Origin: Bacteroidota bacterium
GTDB taxonomy: Bacteria; Bacteroidota; Bacteroidia; Flavobacteriales; Weeksellaceae
Assembly: GCA_023388015.1 (NCBI GenBank)
Contig: JAEWHB010000126.1
Location: 1-14,439, forward strand
DNA: 14,439 bases
Reading direction: 5' to 3'
The first letter of the stretch is position 1, and each line of letters begins with the position of its first letter. The translations under genes and the position numbers were made by a program. The notes beneath the pieces are model-generated. The model searched no databases, was not told where the DNA came from, and was given only the letters and a program-made list of their open reading frames with translations. Shown here in pieces: positions 12,789 to 14,439 of the stretch.

Positions 12789-14439
12789 ATGACAACTGAA
12801 TTGGATAACCTGCACAATGGAGCAGATGGAGAAAACGATAAAAAATTAAATCCCCTTGAGAGTTCTGAGGAATCAACTGATAATGAGTCTGATAAGCAGA
12901 ATTTAAGCGAGGAGGAAATCACAGATGCTCCTGAAAAAACTTCTGAAGAATCAGTTTCTCAGGAAGAATCTACCACATCGGAAACTCAGGAAGAAGCTCC
13001 TGAAGCTGAACAACCTGAAATTCAAAGTGAGTCTAAAGAAGAAACTTCTGAGGAATCTCAATCCGCTCAGTCCAAAGAGTCTGATGATTACAAATCCGAA
13101 ACAAATGGAGAGGAATCTGAAGAGAGCGAAGATGCACACGAAGAGGAAATTCCAATTAAAAATTACGATGAACTTCCGCTAACGGTTTTGATTGGTGAAG
13201 CAAAAGATTTATTGAAAAACCATCCCGCCAGAAAGTTACGGGAACATTTCCATCAGATTCGTGACGCAGTTAAAAAGCAGTTGGAAGAGGATGAAAACGC
13301 CAAAAAAGAAACTTTTGTAGAAGCCGGTGGTGAGGAAGCCGATTTCCATTATGACAATCCTCAAAGACGAGAATTTAACGCCGTTTTCAATGATTATCGT
13401 AAGCAACTTGATGCTTTCTACAAAGAACAGGAAAAATCCCAACAGGAAAACCTGAAAGAACGTCTTCAGATCATTGATCAATTAAAAGCACTCTATCAGG
13501 AAACAGCTGATGAGAGTTCAAATATATTTACGACATTCCGTCAACTAAAAACACGCTGGCATAACGCGGGGTCAATTCCAAAAGCCCAAGCCGGAAACGT
13601 TTTCAGAACATATTTCCATCATTTGGATAATTTTTACGAATACCTGAATCTGAACAAAGAACTTCGCGAAATGGATTATTCACACAACTTACAAGTGCGT
13701 GAATCCATCATCAAACGTGCAGAAGAGCTTGTGCAGGAAGAAAATGTACAAAAAGCACTGAATGAACTTCAGTATTTGCACAGACTTTGGAAAGAAGAGG
13801 CCGTGCCGGTTGCTGAAGAACTTCGTGAACCTACTTGGCAGCGATTCAAAGATTTAACCCATAAAATCCACGATCGTAAATCAGAATTGGGTGAGAAAAT
13901 CAAAGCAGAACAGGAAGAAAATCTGAAAAAGAAGAAAGATATCCTTCAAAATATCAAAGTTCTTATTGAAAATGCTGATAAGAAATCGCACGGTGAATGG
14001 CAGTCGGGAATCAAAAAACTGAATGCACTGCGTGAGAATTTTCTGGCTGTAGGGAGAGTTCCAAAAGAAGTAAATCAGAAAATGTGGGACGAATTCAAAG
14101 CTACTACACGTGATTTCAACCACGCCAAAAATGAATTTTACAAATCACTTAAAACCGAACAGCAAACCAATCTGGAAAAGAAACAGGAATTGCTGCGAAT
14201 TGCCAAAGAACATGAAAACAGCACGGACTGGAATGCTTCTGTTCAGGTGATCAAGAGAATTCAATCAGACTGGAAAAAAATCGGACATGTGCCGAGGAAA
14301 TATTCAGATTCAATCTGGAAAGAATTCAAAGATGCATGTAATAAATTCTTTGACAATTACAAAGAAAGAGGTAATCAGGTCAATCAACAATTTGAAGAAA
14401 ATCTGATTAAAAAAGAAGAATTACTTACTGAAATCAAAG
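12789..14439 (+). CDS. DUF349 repeat protein (3' end beyond window)
   Basis: An ATG at 12789 opens a frame that runs without a stop to the window edge, 550 codons. Residues about 1-120 are a very acidic Glu/Ser/Thr/Gln-rich region, probably disordered. After a helical segment (about 122-240), at least four DUF349 units of about 80 residues follow, near 250-290, 328-366, 410-450 and 488-527. They share a Trp or Phe, then G-x-(I/V)-P, then (V/M/I)-(W/F)-x-x-F: TRWHNAGSIP, LWKEEAVPV, NFLAVGRVP and SDWKKIGHVP. The sequence is charged and likely alpha-helical or coiled-coil, with no signal peptide. The molecular role is unknown; DUF349 proteins occur widely in Bacteroidota. It starts 47 bases after aroE; a 7-bp AT stem-loop (12757-12774) lies in that gap but lacks a U-tail, so read-through is likely. 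Confidence 0.85.
   Translation, partial: MTTELDNLHNGADGENDKKLNPLESSEESTDNESDKQNLSEEEITDAPEKTSEESVSQEESTTSETQEEAPEAEQPEIQSESKEETSEESQSAQSKESDDYKSETNGEESEESEDAHEEEIPIKNYDELPLTVLIGEAKDLLKNHPARKLREHFHQIRDAVKKQLEEDENAKKETFVEAGGEEADFHYDNPQRREFNAVFNDYRKQLDAFYKEQEKSQQENLKERLQIIDQLKALYQETADESSNIFTTFRQLKTRWHNAGSIPKAQAGNVFRTYFHHLDNFYEYLNLNKELREMDYSHNLQVRESIIKRAEELVQEENVQKALNELQYLHRLWKEEAVPVAEELREPTWQRFKDLTHKIHDRKSELGEKIKAEQEENLKKKKDILQNIKVLIENADKKSHGEWQSGIKKLNALRENFLAVGRVPKEVNQKMWDEFKATTRDFNHAKNEFYKSLKTEQQTNLEKKQELLRIAKEHENSTDWNASVQVIKRIQSDWKKIGHVPRKYSDSIWKEFKDACNKFFDNYKERGNQVNQQFEENLIKKEELLTEIK

Noticed and set aside
12925..13182. Lys/Leu-rich plus-strand frame of 85 codons
   Set aside because: It is the shifted frame of the Glu/Ser-rich low-complexity part of the DUF349 gene; the repetitive GAA/TCT codons create it.

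Overview
The window looks like the chromosome of a Bacteroidota bacterium of order Flavobacteriales, most likely a Chryseobacterium/Elizabethkingia-like member of Weeksellaceae. The evidence is moderate-to-low GC with AT-rich intergenic DNA, TAnnTTTG-type -7 promoter boxes just upstream of several starts, weak Shine-Dalgarno sequences, a DUF4290-murA pair, a GLPGLI-like domain and a PNGase F-family glycosidase. No rRNA, tRNA, CRISPR array or phage genes were seen. The genus is an inference; the order is fairly secure.

Left part (1-3810, all minus strand). The first 63 bases are the N-terminus of an MFS permease of the UMF1/Atg22-like type. A short stretch of phased repeats follows, then a luciferase-like flavin monooxygenase, a small SH3b-containing lipoprotein and asparagine synthase B (asnB). 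asnB ends in a clear intrinsic terminator. These look like independent housekeeping or accessory genes.

Middle (3907-4893). A single-domain HUH/Y1 transposase of the RAYT/IS200-like type lies next to a gene-free stretch of 522 bases. That stretch holds two direct copies, 217 bases apart, of a unit of about 190 bases. Each unit carries four short GC-rich hairpins with 3-nt loops (A, B, C, D), several of them next to GTAG. An outer inverted repeat encloses hairpins B and C. It resembles a REP/BIME-type array with its dedicated transposase and is the most unusual part of the window.

Right part (4894-14439, all plus strand). First comes a secreted two-part protein, a GLPGLI-like N-terminal domain followed by a PNGase F-type deglycosylase region. 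Next are a glutaryl-CoA-dehydrogenase-like acyl-CoA dehydrogenase and a single-lipoyl E2 acyltransferase, separated by a palindromic heptamer repeat. The last block is compact: DUF4290, murA, a DedA membrane protein, aroE and a DUF349 protein cut by the window end. Gaps are 9 and 32 nt, then a 4-nt overlap, then 47 nt, so it is probably one operon. MurA makes the first committed peptidoglycan precursor. DedA proteins are linked to undecaprenyl-phosphate recycling, so part of the block concerns the cell envelope. The MurA active site carries Asp instead of Cys, which predicts fosfomycin insensitivity.
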